A stretch of DNA of 64,000 bases, from NCBI GenBank assembly GCA_963848085.1, contig CAWKCE010000005.1, positions 186,001 through 250,000 of the forward strand, read 5' to 3'. This stretch comes from CAWKCE01 sp032127035 (GTDB lineage Bacteria > Actinomycetota > Actinomycetes > JAHEKZ01). The notes beneath the pieces were generated by a model. It was not told the origin of the DNA. It searched no databases and worked only from the letters and a program-made list of their open reading frames with translations. Each line of letters starts with the position of its first letter. Position 1 is the stretch's first letter. The translations under genes were made by a program, and so were the position numbers. Positions 23,339 to 31,106 of this stretch are shown here, piece after piece.

Positions 23339-23474
23339 TGCCCCGTATCACTGGAAATTGGGGACTTCCGGGACTCACGAGTCAGGAGATGTCCTCGCGA
23401 CCTGTGGGGTTCCCCGCCCACCGCCCGGGCGCTCCGCGAGCTACGGGGAACACATACCCGCACATCTTGCGCGC
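23339..23474 (+). repeat. Array repeat, copy H (diverged)
   Basis: 136 bp: TGCCCCGTATC, CTTCCGGGACTCACGAG, TCAGGAGATGTCCTCGCGAC, TGTGGGGTTCCCCGCCCACC, GCGCTCCGCGAG, ACACATACCCGCACATC. All blocks are in order but each has several changes. Confidence 0.75.
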
Positions 23475-23536
23475 CTCACCGGCAGGCCACGTACCTCGGG
23501 GGCCTGGTCAGTAGTGCGTTCGCGGCGTGACGGCCG

Positions 23537-23542
23537 TAGATT
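23537..23542 (+). promoter_or_regulatory. -10 box of a leaderless mRNA (VOC gene)
   Basis: TAGATT followed by 6 nt (cccagg) and ATG 23549. The AGG is too close to act as a ribosome site. Confidence 0.55.
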
Positions 23543-23548
23543 CCCAGG

Positions 23549-23902
23549 ATGGGCCTGGAATGGGAGCAAGTGGTCGTGGACGCCGCAGACCCGGTGATGT
23601 TGGGCCGGTGGTGGGCTAACGCCCTCGGATGGGTCGTGGTGAACGACGCGCCGGAAGAGTTCGAGATACAACCCGCGGCGGATCGGCTGCCCGGACTGAT
23701 CTTCGAACCAGTCGGAGAGGCGAAGGGCGGCAAGAACCGTCTTCACTTGGACTTCCGGCCCGACGACCAGCAGGCCGAAGTCGCGCGCCTCCTGGGCCTC
23801 GGCGCTCGGCACGCGGACGTCGGCCAGGGACAGCAGTCCTGGGTCGTGCTGGCAGATCCCGAAGGCAACGAGTTCTGTGTGCTGTCATCCAAACGCACGT
23901 AG
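23549..23902 (+). CDS. VOC-family protein, glyoxalase_6 type
   Basis: A 117-aa single-module VOC protein: VVVDAADPVMLGRWWANALGW, RLHLDFRPDDQQAEVARLLGLGA and LADPEGNEFCVL. The His of HLDF and Glu of GNEF are the likely metal ligands; the N-terminal ligand position is less clear, so catalysis is uncertain. It is the only gene between repeats H and I. Confidence 0.83.
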   Translation: MGLEWEQVVVDAADPVMLGRWWANALGWVVVNDAPEEFEIQPAADRLPGLIFEPVGEAKGGKNRLHLDFRPDDQQAEVARLLGLGARHADVGQGQQSWVVLADPEGNEFCVLSSKRT

Positions 23903-23987
23903 CCACCTCAGCCTCCGTCCATGCTCGGTAGGCGACGGCAGCCAATCCAACTGGGGGCAGTCCGGGCTGTCCGGCACCCGAGCGATC

Positions 23988-24119
23988 GTCCCGGATGTTG
24001 GCCGGCTCCGGGACCCACGAGTCAGGGATGTCCCAGCGATGCGTGAGGTTGGCTGGTGAAGGGACGCCCCTCCAATTGGAGAGCCAGTCGCGTGCGCACA
24101 GAACGGCACTGCGGGGCGG
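23988..24119 (+). repeat. Array repeat, copy I (diverged)
   Basis: 132 bp: TCCCGGATGTTGGCCGGCTC, CGGGACCCACGAGTCAGGG, ATGTCCCAGCGATGCGTGAG, GCGCACAGAACGGCAC. The hairpin CCGGA/TCCGG at the left is preserved; the apical part is unrelated. Confidence 0.75.
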
Positions 24120-24174
24120 TCAGTTTGGACCAGCTGAAGGCGGTCTGGCTCTGGCCGGGGCCGGTCTCGTTCGA

Positions 24175-24513
24175 TCAGACAAGTGGGTCGAACATGATCT
24201 CCCGGACCTCCTGCGCACAGCGGCACGCGACGGCGAACTTGGCAGCCCACTCCAGCGCATCCTCGCGCGAGGGCACGTCGACGATCACGAACCCGCCGAT
24301 CACCGCCTTGGTTTCCGGGTACGCGCCGTCGGTGACCGTCCCGTCAGCGCCCACGATGCTCGCCCGCTGACTCTCCACCCCGCCGCCGAAGATCCACACC
24401 CCCGCCTCCTGGGCCGCACGGACCACCCCGTGCGCGGCCTCGCCAACGGCCGGCAGATCCTCCTCGGGGAAGGTCATCGCGCCATCATCGAACGAGATCA
24501 GGTACCGCGCCAT
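24175..24513 (-). CDS. YCII-related protein
   Basis: A 112-aa YCII/DGPF-type protein: MARYLISFDDGA, GGGVESQRASIVGADG, DGAYPETKAVIGGFVIVDVP and a C-terminal REIMFDP. It is a distant paralogue of the protein at 16686-17039. ATG 24513 has AAAGGAG upstream. It is the single gene between repeats I and J. Confidence 0.87.
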   Translation of the reverse strand: MARYLISFDDGAMTFPEEDLPAVGEAAHGVVRAAQEAGVWIFGGGVESQRASIVGADGTVTDGAYPETKAVIGGFVIVDVPSREDALEWAAKFAVACRCAQEVREIMFDPLV

Positions 24514-24644
24514 CCCGTGACTCCTTTGTCCCAACAGCCCCTCCGACCGCCTGACACTTCTTCTACGACCCGCTCAGCATGGCCGACCTTGATGGGCGAC
24601 GTTGCAGTTCACACTTGGAGACCCCAAGGGGTGTATCTGTACCT

Positions 24645-24726
24645 AGGGGGCTTTCGTCGCCCCGGTATCACTCCCCAAGTGCTGCGCAAGCTCAGGCAGG
24701 GCACAGATGGCAGCACTTCGATTCGC
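24645..24726 (+). repeat. Array repeat, copy J (degenerate right half)
   Basis: From TAGGGGGCTTTCGTCGCCCC to GCACTTCGATTCG the sequence follows the family in order with many substitutions; the left half is not recognisable. It abuts the stop codon of the cupin gene. Confidence 0.55.
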
Positions 24727-25206
24727 TCAGCTGTAGCCGTCAGGGACGGGACCCAGGACCCGCATGTTGTGTCGGGCGGCCATTGCCGCGAGCGATTCGT
24801 CGTCCAGCGGAGCCTGCGCTGTAGCGGCACGCTGGAGGTCGTCGAAGTAGCCCACCATCGCTGCGGGGCTGTAGATATTGAGTTTCCGGCTTGGGACGTT
24901 GCCCACGCGGAAACCGTGAACCTGGCCAGCAGGGATGAACACGAAGGATCCCGCGGGGCACCGGTACTCCTGATCCTCAATGAAGATCAGATACTCGCCG
25001 GCTAGTACATAGAACGCCTCACCGGCGTCCTCGTGGGTGTGGAGGGGTGGTCCGAACCCTGGAGGCTCCGAGGCCTCCAGAAGCGAGAACGATCCTGCCG
25101 TGTCGTCGGCATCTGCTTTGACGGTCATTCCGAAGACACCCATCTCGATGTCGCGACCCTCGCCCGGCAGGTGGACGATCGGACGCGTCCGATCTGGCTG
25201 CATCAT
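24727..25206 (-). CDS. Cupin-domain protein
   Basis: A 159-aa single-domain cupin with motif 1 PPLHTHEDAGEAFYVLAGE (His, His, Glu metal ligands) and motif 2 PAGSFVFIPAGQVHGFR (ligand His). It probably binds a divalent metal; the role (dioxygenase, isomerase or sensor) is open. Of two adjacent ATGs, 25206 is behind GAGGGAGCG. Confidence 0.85.
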   Translation of the reverse strand: MMQPDRTRPIVHLPGEGRDIEMGVFGMTVKADADDTAGSFSLLEASEPPGFGPPLHTHEDAGEAFYVLAGEYLIFIEDQEYRCPAGSFVFIPAGQVHGFRVGNVPSRKLNIYSPAAMVGYFDDLQRAATAQAPLDDESLAAMAARHNMRVLGPVPDGYS

Positions 25207-25260
25207 GTGGCGCTCCCTCGGCAGACCCACAGGATGGCGCAAAGGCACCACCCTCGCTCT

Positions 25261-25290
25261 CGAATGCCCGAAACGGAGCCACCTGTTCGG
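25261..25290 (+). repeat. Array repeat remnant S3
   Basis: CGAATGCCCG and CGGAGCCACCTGTTCGG within 30 bp, resembling the two ends of the family. It is the rightmost member seen; no copy was recognised from 25.3 to 29.6 kb. Confidence 0.4.
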
Positions 25291-25299
25291 CCAGGCGCT

Positions 25300-25896
25300 T
25301 CACCGTCGCCGGAGAGAATGGGCGAGCTCCTGTGCGATTGCCGTCGGCGGTCTCCCCGAGGTGTAGATGACCTGCCCCGCCAAGTACCGATTGGCTGGGT
25401 GCCGGATGAAGTACGAGTTGAGCGCGAGCAGTTCATCGCTCACCACCTCACCCTTGGCGCGCATGACCATCTCCAGCCGCTCGGCCAGCACCTGCTCCGA
25501 CTTCGCCGGGTCCTTCGACGGCACGAGCAAGACGACATGAGCCGCGGACAGCGCCGCCTCCACTCGGGACAGGAGGCTGGCATCCTCGTACACCGAGTTG
25601 CTGGCTCCGAAGTCGATCACGCCGGAGGACCGGGCCGCCATGATCCTCTCAATGGCGTACACCTCGAACGGTTGTCCGTACGCCAGCTTCTCCGCCACCG
25701 TTCTCCCCGCGGCGAAGAGGCGCTCGGCGACCAGCCGGTTGTAGCCCATCTCGTCGAAGTAGGCCCACCTCACCTCGTCCACTGAGCACAAGGGCACCGA
25801 GAGCAGGGAAGCGAGCTGGGTACCCACCGTGGTCTTGCCGACTGCGAGGGGGCCGATCAGCACTATCGGTCCCACCGGGTCTGCCTCATGCAACAT
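25300..25896 (-). CDS. P-loop ATPase/kinase, shikimate-kinase-like
   Basis: A 198-aa protein with Walker A GPLAVGKTT at about residues 15-23 and a following SVDEVRW that could be the substrate or second acidic site. The overall pattern fits the shikimate/nucleoside kinase or AAA_33 group; no substrate is evident. ATG 25896 has GAGGGTGG upstream; a GTG at 25926 overlaps the neighbouring gene by 19 nt. It follows another P-loop gene in the same direction. Confidence 0.7.
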   Translation of the reverse strand: MLHEADPVGPIVLIGPLAVGKTTVGTQLASLLSVPLCSVDEVRWAYFDEMGYNRLVAERLFAAGRTVAEKLAYGQPFEVYAIERIMAARSSGVIDFGASNSVYEDASLLSRVEAALSAAHVVLLVPSKDPAKSEQVLAERLEMVMRAKGEVVSDELLALNSYFIRHPANRYLAGQVIYTSGRPPTAIAQELAHSLRRR

Positions 25897-25907
25897 CGGT
25901 GCCACCC

Positions 25908-26429
25908 TCAGATCCAGCCGAGCCACGAGCAGATCGCCTCGCTGGTCACGCGAACGGGCTGGTCACCTGGTACCAGCAGATCCTCCAACCCGGCTCCCCG
26001 GCCAGTGGCCAGCCATCGCCGGGCAACCCGCAGATCGTCGCTGCGTCGTTCTTCCGCCGGGTCGGACGACAGCCGATCGGCCACCATCTGGGCGCTGACA
26101 TCGAGCCGGACCACACGAAGGGGCACCGGCACCGCTCGCCTGACCTCGTCCAGATGAGTCTGGTCGCGGATCGACGAGGCCAAGGCCAACCGCCGGACCC
26201 CCTCGTCCAAGAACGACGTGCACACCCTCCCCACATTGGCCAGAACCACTCGCTGATGTGACGACCGATCTCCTCCGGCGTCGAACCAGCCCAGCCAGTC
26301 GACATCCAGCAGGCCGTAGCGCACACCGTGGCCACCTAGCACTGCACCGACGTCAGCCACCACGGTGCTCTTGCCAGCTCCGTACACCCCAGTGACCAAG
26401 ACGGCGTCGGCGCTGGAGTGAGCGGGCAC
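25908..26429 (-). CDS. P-loop kinase-like protein
   Basis: A 173-aa protein with Walker A GVYGAGKST (about 14-22), DVDWLGWFD after the second strand, and a C-terminal Arg-rich lid (DPAEERRSDDLR). It resembles adenylylsulfate/gluconate-kinase-like AAA proteins. The start is GTG 26429. The pair with the following gene, 11 nt away, may act together; function unknown. Confidence 0.68.
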   Translation of the reverse strand: MPAHSSADAVLVTGVYGAGKSTVVADVGAVLGGHGVRYGLLDVDWLGWFDAGGDRSSHQRVVLANVGRVCTSFLDEGVRRLALASSIRDQTHLDEVRRAVPVPLRVVRLDVSAQMVADRLSSDPAEERRSDDLRVARRWLATGRGAGLEDLLVPGDQPVRVTSEAICSWLGWI

Positions 26430-26495
26430 GCCACGTTCCTATAGTCCCAGTGTCACGATGTCCACAGTCGACGACGACAACGTCTGCGTCCGGGC

Positions 26496-27083
26496 TTAGC
26501 CCTCTGGCATCCGGTAGGAGCCGGACTCGGGCCGCCAGCCAGCCGGTGGGTCTTCGCCGACCCGGCCGTCGACGGCCTCACGCAGCAGATCGGCATGCCC
26601 CGCGTGACGGCCGTACTCCTCGACGAGATCGAATACCAGTCTTCGCAAACTCGCATGGCGGCCGGCGTCATCGTGGGCATCTACTAGCTGATCCAGGCCG
26701 CCGTCAGCCAACGCGGTCCCGAATATCGTGCGGGCCCGCGCAACGGCATCGTCGTAGACCGCGTACAGCTCCTCGGCAGTGTCGGCGGCGGCGGACGTGA
26801 AGTCCCAACCCGGGCTGGCGTCCCAGTCGACGGTCTCCCACGGTGCGCCGGGCGTTTGGCCCGCGAGCTTGAACTGCGCGTAGAAGGCCTCGACAAAGGC
26901 TAGGTGCTTGAGTAGCGAACCAATCGTCAGAGTGGACGCGCCGACGGTTGCGCGAAGTCCCTGGTCGTCGAGGCCGTCGGCCTTCCATCGGAACGTCGTG
27001 CGAAGCCGGTCGAGTGCGCCGAAGAGATGTTCGGTCTCGCTGCCGGCGAGAGGCGGTTCCCAGGGGAAGTCAGGCGACGACAT
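26496..27083 (-). CDS. DinB/DUF664-family protein
   Basis: A 195-aa four-helix-bundle protein with the DinB_2/DUF664 pattern: ETEHLFGALDRLR, ASTLTIGSLLKHLAFVE with a likely metal His, and a C-terminal DLVEEYGRHAGHADLLRE with two His. Members are mycothiol- or bacillithiol-dependent transferases in detoxification. The minus-strand TATGCT at 27090-27095 is 6 nt before ATG 27083, so the mRNA is probably leaderless. Confidence 0.87.
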   Translation of the reverse strand: MSSPDFPWEPPLAGSETEHLFGALDRLRTTFRWKADGLDDQGLRATVGASTLTIGSLLKHLAFVEAFYAQFKLAGQTPGAPWETVDWDASPGWDFTSAAADTAEELYAVYDDAVARARTIFGTALADGGLDQLVDAHDDAGRHASLRRLVFDLVEEYGRHAGHADLLREAVDGRVGEDPPAGWRPESGSYRMPEG

Positions 27084-27089
27084 GACGTC

Positions 27090-27095
27090 AGCATA
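27090..27095 (-). promoter_or_regulatory. -10 box of a leaderless mRNA (DinB gene)
   Basis: TATGCT, 6-nt spacer (gacgtc), then ATG 27083 on the minus strand; no ribosome-binding site between. Confidence 0.6.
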
Positions 27096-27219
27096 GGGAG
27101 CACCCGCGACAGCCACCACAGCGACGCGGAGCCACACGTCGTAGCCGCTGGGCGACCATGCTGGCGCCGGGGACGACATGGCGATCCGGCGAGGCGGGTG
27201 GTCATTCCTGTTGGCGCGC

Positions 27220-27657
27220 CTACGTCGCGGAGTCGTCGCCGCCGGCGAAGCCAGGGAGCCAGGCGATCTCCCACCTCTGTCCTTCCGGGTCGCACACGTA
27301 GGCGGAGTAGCCACCCCACTCACGTTCGACCGGAGCACCTACGGGCTGGGCACCCGCTTCCACGGCTGCGCGGCACGCGTCATCAACGGCCACCCGGCTG
27401 GTGACGTTGATTGCCAGGGTCACGCCGTTCCAGCCAGGACGTGGGGCCGCGCTACCTGGTGCGGCCTCCGCCCCCAGCAGGTCGAGCTGATACAGAGCGA
27501 ACCGGACCCCACCCATGTCGAACTGCGCGAACTCATCACTGGCGTCGGCACGTTCTTGCCATCCCCACGAGGCGTAGAACGCCCGGGCTCGAGCGATGTC
27601 CCTTGTGCCCAGCGTCACGAAGGTCAACCGCTGGGGAATGCGGCGACTCTCGGTCAT
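27220..27657 (-). CDS. VOC-family protein
   Basis: A 145-aa VOC protein: RLTFVTLGTRDIARARAFYA, GVRFALYQLDLL, VTLAINVTSRVAVDD and the final YVCDPEGQRWEIAW with the ligand Glu. The Trp-rich FYASWGW pattern is that of glyoxalase/bleomycin-resistance-like proteins. ATG 27657 is behind GAGGTG. It lies between the DinB gene and a broken VOC gene. Confidence 0.85.
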   Translation of the reverse strand: MTESRRIPQRLTFVTLGTRDIARARAFYASWGWQERADASDEFAQFDMGGVRFALYQLDLLGAEAAPGSAAPRPGWNGVTLAINVTSRVAVDDACRAAVEAGAQPVGAPVEREWGGYSAYVCDPEGQRWEIAWLPGFAGGDDSAT

Positions 27658-27729
27658 GTCACACCTCGCTTGAAGGGGTTGGCAGCCGGAACCCTGAAAC
27701 GGTCGCACACCCGTGGCGGGCAGTGGGCT

Positions 27730-28063
27730 CTACGCAACGAAGATGCAGAAAGGGTGCCCTGACGGACCCGCAAACACGTACAGCAGCTCGTCTGGAGACC
27801 GTGAAGTCGAGGTGCAACTGCATGGGGACGTCGTGGCTGGGCCAGGTAGTTCTTGCGAGTTGGTCCACCTGCTGGAAGGCCAGGCTTCGCATTCCAGCGG
27901 AGTCCACGAGGACCAGCAAATCTGCACTGTCGGCAGCCCCGTCGGCGGGCGGTTCATCACCGAGGCGGTACCTCAGTCCGAGCAGGTGTCGAGAGAACTC
28001 GGCGAGTTCTCGCGGCGTGGTCGAATCGAGAACAGTGTGCAGCAACTGGGGGTACTCAGCCAC
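27730..28063 (-). pseudogene. VOC-family pseudogene with a frame-breaking internal deletion
   Basis: From GTG 28063 (behind GGAGGGAG) a normal VOC N-terminus reads LLHTVLDSTTPRELAEFSRH to PMQLHLDFTVS. There the frame is lost: the expected last segment, LLYVFAGPSGHPFCIFVA, lies in the +1 frame and ends at TAG 27730. About 25-30 residues that normally lie between HLDF and the final DPAGHPFCI motif are missing. So a deletion not divisible by three joined the two parts. Read straight, the protein has an aberrant tail. Confidence 0.75.
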
Positions 28064-28212
28064 GGGCTCCCTCCGCCACGCCGAACGGGAGCGTGATCCG
28101 ACGGCGCCCATCCTGCCAAGCGCCGAGCAGAATGGGTGCGACCACTCACCGGATGCCTTAGCCCTGGCCGGTCATTCCAAGGTGGCAGGACATCGAGGCC
28201 GTCGGTCCGGCC

Positions 28213-28602
28213 TTACGCCTCAGCGGCGATGACCCCGATCGAGATACGCAGCGCGGAGAGGCGCTCCGGAAGTGGCAGCATCGCGCCGTGGCGGGCCGGC
28301 GGTTCGATCGTGAACCATCTCCCCCACTCCTCATTGAACCCGTCGAAGTCGTCGGGATTGCGCAGCGACCAGATGGCCCACACCACGTTCGACATCGCGG
28401 TCCCGGCGGCTTCCAGGGTTGCCTGCACGTTTCGGAGGCACTGCGCGGTCTGTTCCTGGATTGTGGTTCCGACAACCGAGCCCGAGACAGGATCGATCGG
28501 ACCCATCCCGGACACGTAGACCATTCCTCCGGCCACCACCGCCTGGCTGTAGCCAGCGTGCCCGGCGGGGGCGTTCGGCGTGCTCACGATTCGCTTTGCC
28601 AC
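28213..28602 (-). CDS. RidA-family enamine/imine deaminase
   Basis: A 129-aa protein of the RidA/YjgF/UK114 family, which hydrolyses reactive 2-aminoacrylate. It has the typical AGHAGYSQAVVAGGMVYVSG start, CLRNVQATLEAAG and the helix FNEEWGRWF. The usual catalytic Arg region is PPARHGAMLPLP, with an altered context, so it may belong to a Rid subgroup. Start GTG 28602 is preceded by GAGGAG. Confidence 0.85.
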   Translation of the reverse strand: MAKRIVSTPNAPAGHAGYSQAVVAGGMVYVSGMGPIDPVSGSVVGTTIQEQTAQCLRNVQATLEAAGTAMSNVVWAIWSLRNPDDFDGFNEEWGRWFTIEPPARHGAMLPLPERLSALRISIGVIAAEA

Positions 28603-28676
28603 GCGATGCTCCTCGTTGTCGGGTCAGACCTCCACTGCACGGAAGGCGCCGGGAGCAGACCCGCGCCAGCTGACAG

Positions 28677-29453
28677 CTACTTGGCTGCACTCAGCCATCC
28701 GAGCTCGCTGACGATCCTCATCCCGATTCCGGGCACGACCGCATCGGCGTAGGCGAGGCCGAGGGCCTCGCGGAACTTCGGTTCGCCCACCTGCTCGATC
28801 GCGGGGAACGACGGGCCGGCGGCAACCGCCGCCCTCAGGAAGGTGTCCAGGTCCGGGAACTCGGCCGTGACCTGTACGGCCCCACGCTCAACAACGCGAA
28901 GCCCCGCCGACTCGACCAAGGCCTCGGCGACACCGGGGCGCCCGGTGTTGCCCTGGCCCAAGGTGGCCTCGACGTGTGACTGAGGGCTGTTCATCGCGAT
29001 GGTGACAAAGTAGGGCAGCAGTCCCACCCGCTTCGGTGAGCCCCAGAACGTCATGCCGAACATGCCGCCCGTCCGAAGGACGCGGGCCGCCTCTGCGGCT
29101 GCCGGCTCGCAGTCGGCCCATATCGAGTTGAAGCTGGTCACCACATCGAAGGACGCATCGTCCCAGGGCAGTGCGTTCATGTCACCCAGTCGGAGATCCG
29201 CCTCCGGGGTCCGCGCCCGGGCGATGTCGAGAAGCGACGCCGATGCGTCCAAGCCCGCCACCGCGGCTCCGGTGTCCGTTGCCAGGCGAACAGCGAAACC
29301 TGAGCCGCAGCCGACGTCGAGCAGCGACGTTTCGGGACCGACGCCGCACCTGTCGAAGACGGTCTGGTTGGCCGGACGCGAGTACGGCTCGAACAGGTAG
29401 GCCCAGTCAGCGGCCCGTGATCCCCATGCCTCGCCGGACGCTTCCCAGCCCAT
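28677..29453 (-). CDS. SAM-dependent methyltransferase (class I)
   Basis: A 258-aa protein: SAM motif I LLDVGCGSGFAVRLA (about residues 44-58), motif II GLDASASLLDIAR and motif IV/V DVVTSFNSIWAD. The family is the UbiE/SmtA-like Methyltransf_11 group; the substrate cannot be told. ATG 29453 gives a usual N-terminus (WGSRAADWA). It is the last accessory gene; 195 bp without visible features separate it from the second nuo cluster. Confidence 0.85.
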   Translation of the reverse strand: MGWEASGEAWGSRAADWAYLFEPYSRPANQTVFDRCGVGPETSLLDVGCGSGFAVRLATDTGAAVAGLDASASLLDIARARTPEADLRLGDMNALPWDDASFDVVTSFNSIWADCEPAAAEAARVLRTGGMFGMTFWGSPKRVGLLPYFVTIAMNSPQSHVEATLGQGNTGRPGVAEALVESAGLRVVERGAVQVTAEFPDLDTFLRAAVAAGPSFPAIEQVGEPKFREALGLAYADAVVPGIGMRIVSELGWLSAAK

Positions 29454-29648
29454 GCCACCCCGCCCGCCTGCCAGCGACGAGCCGTGCGCCCGACACAGCA
29501 GTGCAACACACTGCCGGTGGCAGCACCAGGCTGGACAAGGCGATTCGACGAGAAGCCTTCGATTCCCGACACGCGCGAGCCCCACATCGCCACATCGCCA
29601 TGAGAACGGTGGGCATTCGCCTGCGAGCCGGCGTTCGGAACGACTCGG

Positions 29649-31106
29649 TCAGAGCCCGTCCACCAGGCCGAGCGCCAGCGCGGGGGCGACGGACAGCACC
29701 ACGGTGGCGATGAGGGTCAGCCCGACTGCCACGGCAGAGGAGCGGGCCACCAGCACCGGACGCCCGGACTCCTGTGGCCGACGGAAGAGCCGGGCGGCGA
29801 ACGACAGGTAGTACGCCAGCCCGATCACGGTCGCCACCGCCATGACCCCAGCCAGCCACCAGGCCGACGTCGCGACCGGGACGGCCAGCACCCGGATCTT
29901 GACGAACAGCCCGATGAGGCCGGGGGGCAGGCCGGCGAGGGCGGCGAGGAACAGGGCAAGCGACAAGCCAAGCCACGGCGAGCGCCACGCCAAACCGTCG
30001 AAGTCGGACAGCTTCACCCGGGGCCGGCGCCTCGCGACAACCGCGACCACCGAGAAGGCCCCGAGGTTCATGGCCGCGTATGCGGCCAGGTAGGCGACCA
30101 GCGCCTCGATCACGCCGTCCGCACCCGTCCACCCAGCCACGACGGCGCCGAGCGGGACCAGGACGTAGCCCGCCTGCGCGATGGAGGACCAAGCCAAGAG
30201 GCGAACCGCGCGGGTCTGCCGGAGAGCAGCCACGTTCCCGACCAGCATCGTCAACGCCGCCAGCAGCGCGATGACCGGAGCCCACACCTCGCTCCAGGCC
30301 CCAAACGCAGCGAGGACCGTGATCAGGCCGGCGAAGCCGGCCGTCTTGGACACCACCGACAGGTAGGCGGCAACAGGGACCGGCGCACCCTCGTACGTGT
30401 CCGGCGCCCACGCGTGGAAGGGCACGGCGGCCACCTTGAAGGCGAACACCGTCAGCAGCATCACGAGTCCGGCGGCGGCGACCGGAGTGGGGTCATTCGC
30501 CTCGGAGTAGCCCGACAGTGCCAAGACGTCGACCGTGCCCGTCGTGCCATAGAGCAGCGCAACCCCGTAGAGGGAGATCGCCACCGACGTCACCGAGAAC
30601 AGGAACATCTTCAGCGCAGCCTCACCGGCCTTGCGGTCGTCGCGCCGGAGACCCACCAGTGCGAAGGTCGGCAACGAGACCAGCTCCAGCAGGACGATCA
30701 GGGAGACCAGGTCGCGGGCGCCGGCCACCGCCACCGCACCCGAGGCCGATGCGAGCAGCAGGAAGTGGAACTCCCCCGCCGGCAGCCCAAGCTGGGCAAC
30801 AGTGCTCACCGCCAACAGCACCACCACGGCTGTGGCCGCGAGAACGATCCCCTGCAGCGCCACGGTCACGGCGGCGTCGGTGGTGTAGCCGCAGGACAGC
30901 GGGGAGTCCGGTGAACACAGCGTGGTGCGCCCAGCCGACATCGGCAGCATCGTGGCTGCCGTGGCGACGACGGCGAACGCGAGCCAGCCCGGAAGCGTCG
31001 GACCGCGGTCGACGAACAGGTCGACCAGCAGAACGCCGATCCCACCCAGCGCCAGGACCAGGACCGGGGCGAGGGCGACGTAGTCGACCGACTGCACGAC
31101 GCTCAT
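29649..31106 (-). CDS. nuoN: NADH-quinone oxidoreductase subunit N (cluster 2)
   Basis: A 485-aa antiporter-like membrane subunit with about 14 hydrophobic segments. The proton_antipo_M family core is visible with Glu in LIVLLELVSLPTF (about 135) and Lys in FKVAAVPFHAWAPDTY near 230. It is the last gene of the second complex I set, overlapping nuoM by 4 nt (GTGA). It shares only moderate resemblance with the 518-aa copy at 43.7-45.2 kb, so the two sets are not recent duplicates. Confidence 0.93.
   Translation of the reverse strand: MSVVQSVDYVALAPVLVLALGGIGVLLVDLFVDRGPTLPGWLAFAVVATAATMLPMSAGRTTLCSPDSPLSCGYTTDAAVTVALQGIVLAATAVVVLLAVSTVAQLGLPAGEFHFLLLASASGAVAVAGARDLVSLIVLLELVSLPTFALVGLRRDDRKAGEAALKMFLFSVTSVAISLYGVALLYGTTGTVDVLALSGYSEANDPTPVAAAGLVMLLTVFAFKVAAVPFHAWAPDTYEGAPVPVAAYLSVVSKTAGFAGLITVLAAFGAWSEVWAPVIALLAALTMLVGNVAALRQTRAVRLLAWSSIAQAGYVLVPLGAVVAGWTGADGVIEALVAYLAAYAAMNLGAFSVVAVVARRRPRVKLSDFDGLAWRSPWLGLSLALFLAALAGLPPGLIGLFVKIRVLAVPVATSAWWLAGVMAVATVIGLAYYLSFAARLFRRPQESGRPVLVARSSAVAVGLTLIATVVLSVAPALALGLVDGL

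Noticed and set aside
24645..24726. Calling the degenerate copy J a full repeat
   Set aside because: Only the right half aligns and with many changes; the left half could not be recognised, so it is listed at low confidence.
8530..25290. CRISPR array
   Set aside because: The repeats are 110-140 bp, diverged, and separated by whole genes of 0.3-2.5 kb; there are no short regular spacers and no cas genes.
8530..25290. Classical integron with attC sites
   Set aside because: No intI gene in the window and no RYYYAAC/GTTRRRY pair at the repeat ends; kept only as an analogy to be tested.
7197..29648. Prophage or integrative conjugative element
   Set aside because: No integrase, terminase, capsid, portal, relaxase or transfer gene is found, and no attachment-site repeats at the ends were recognised.
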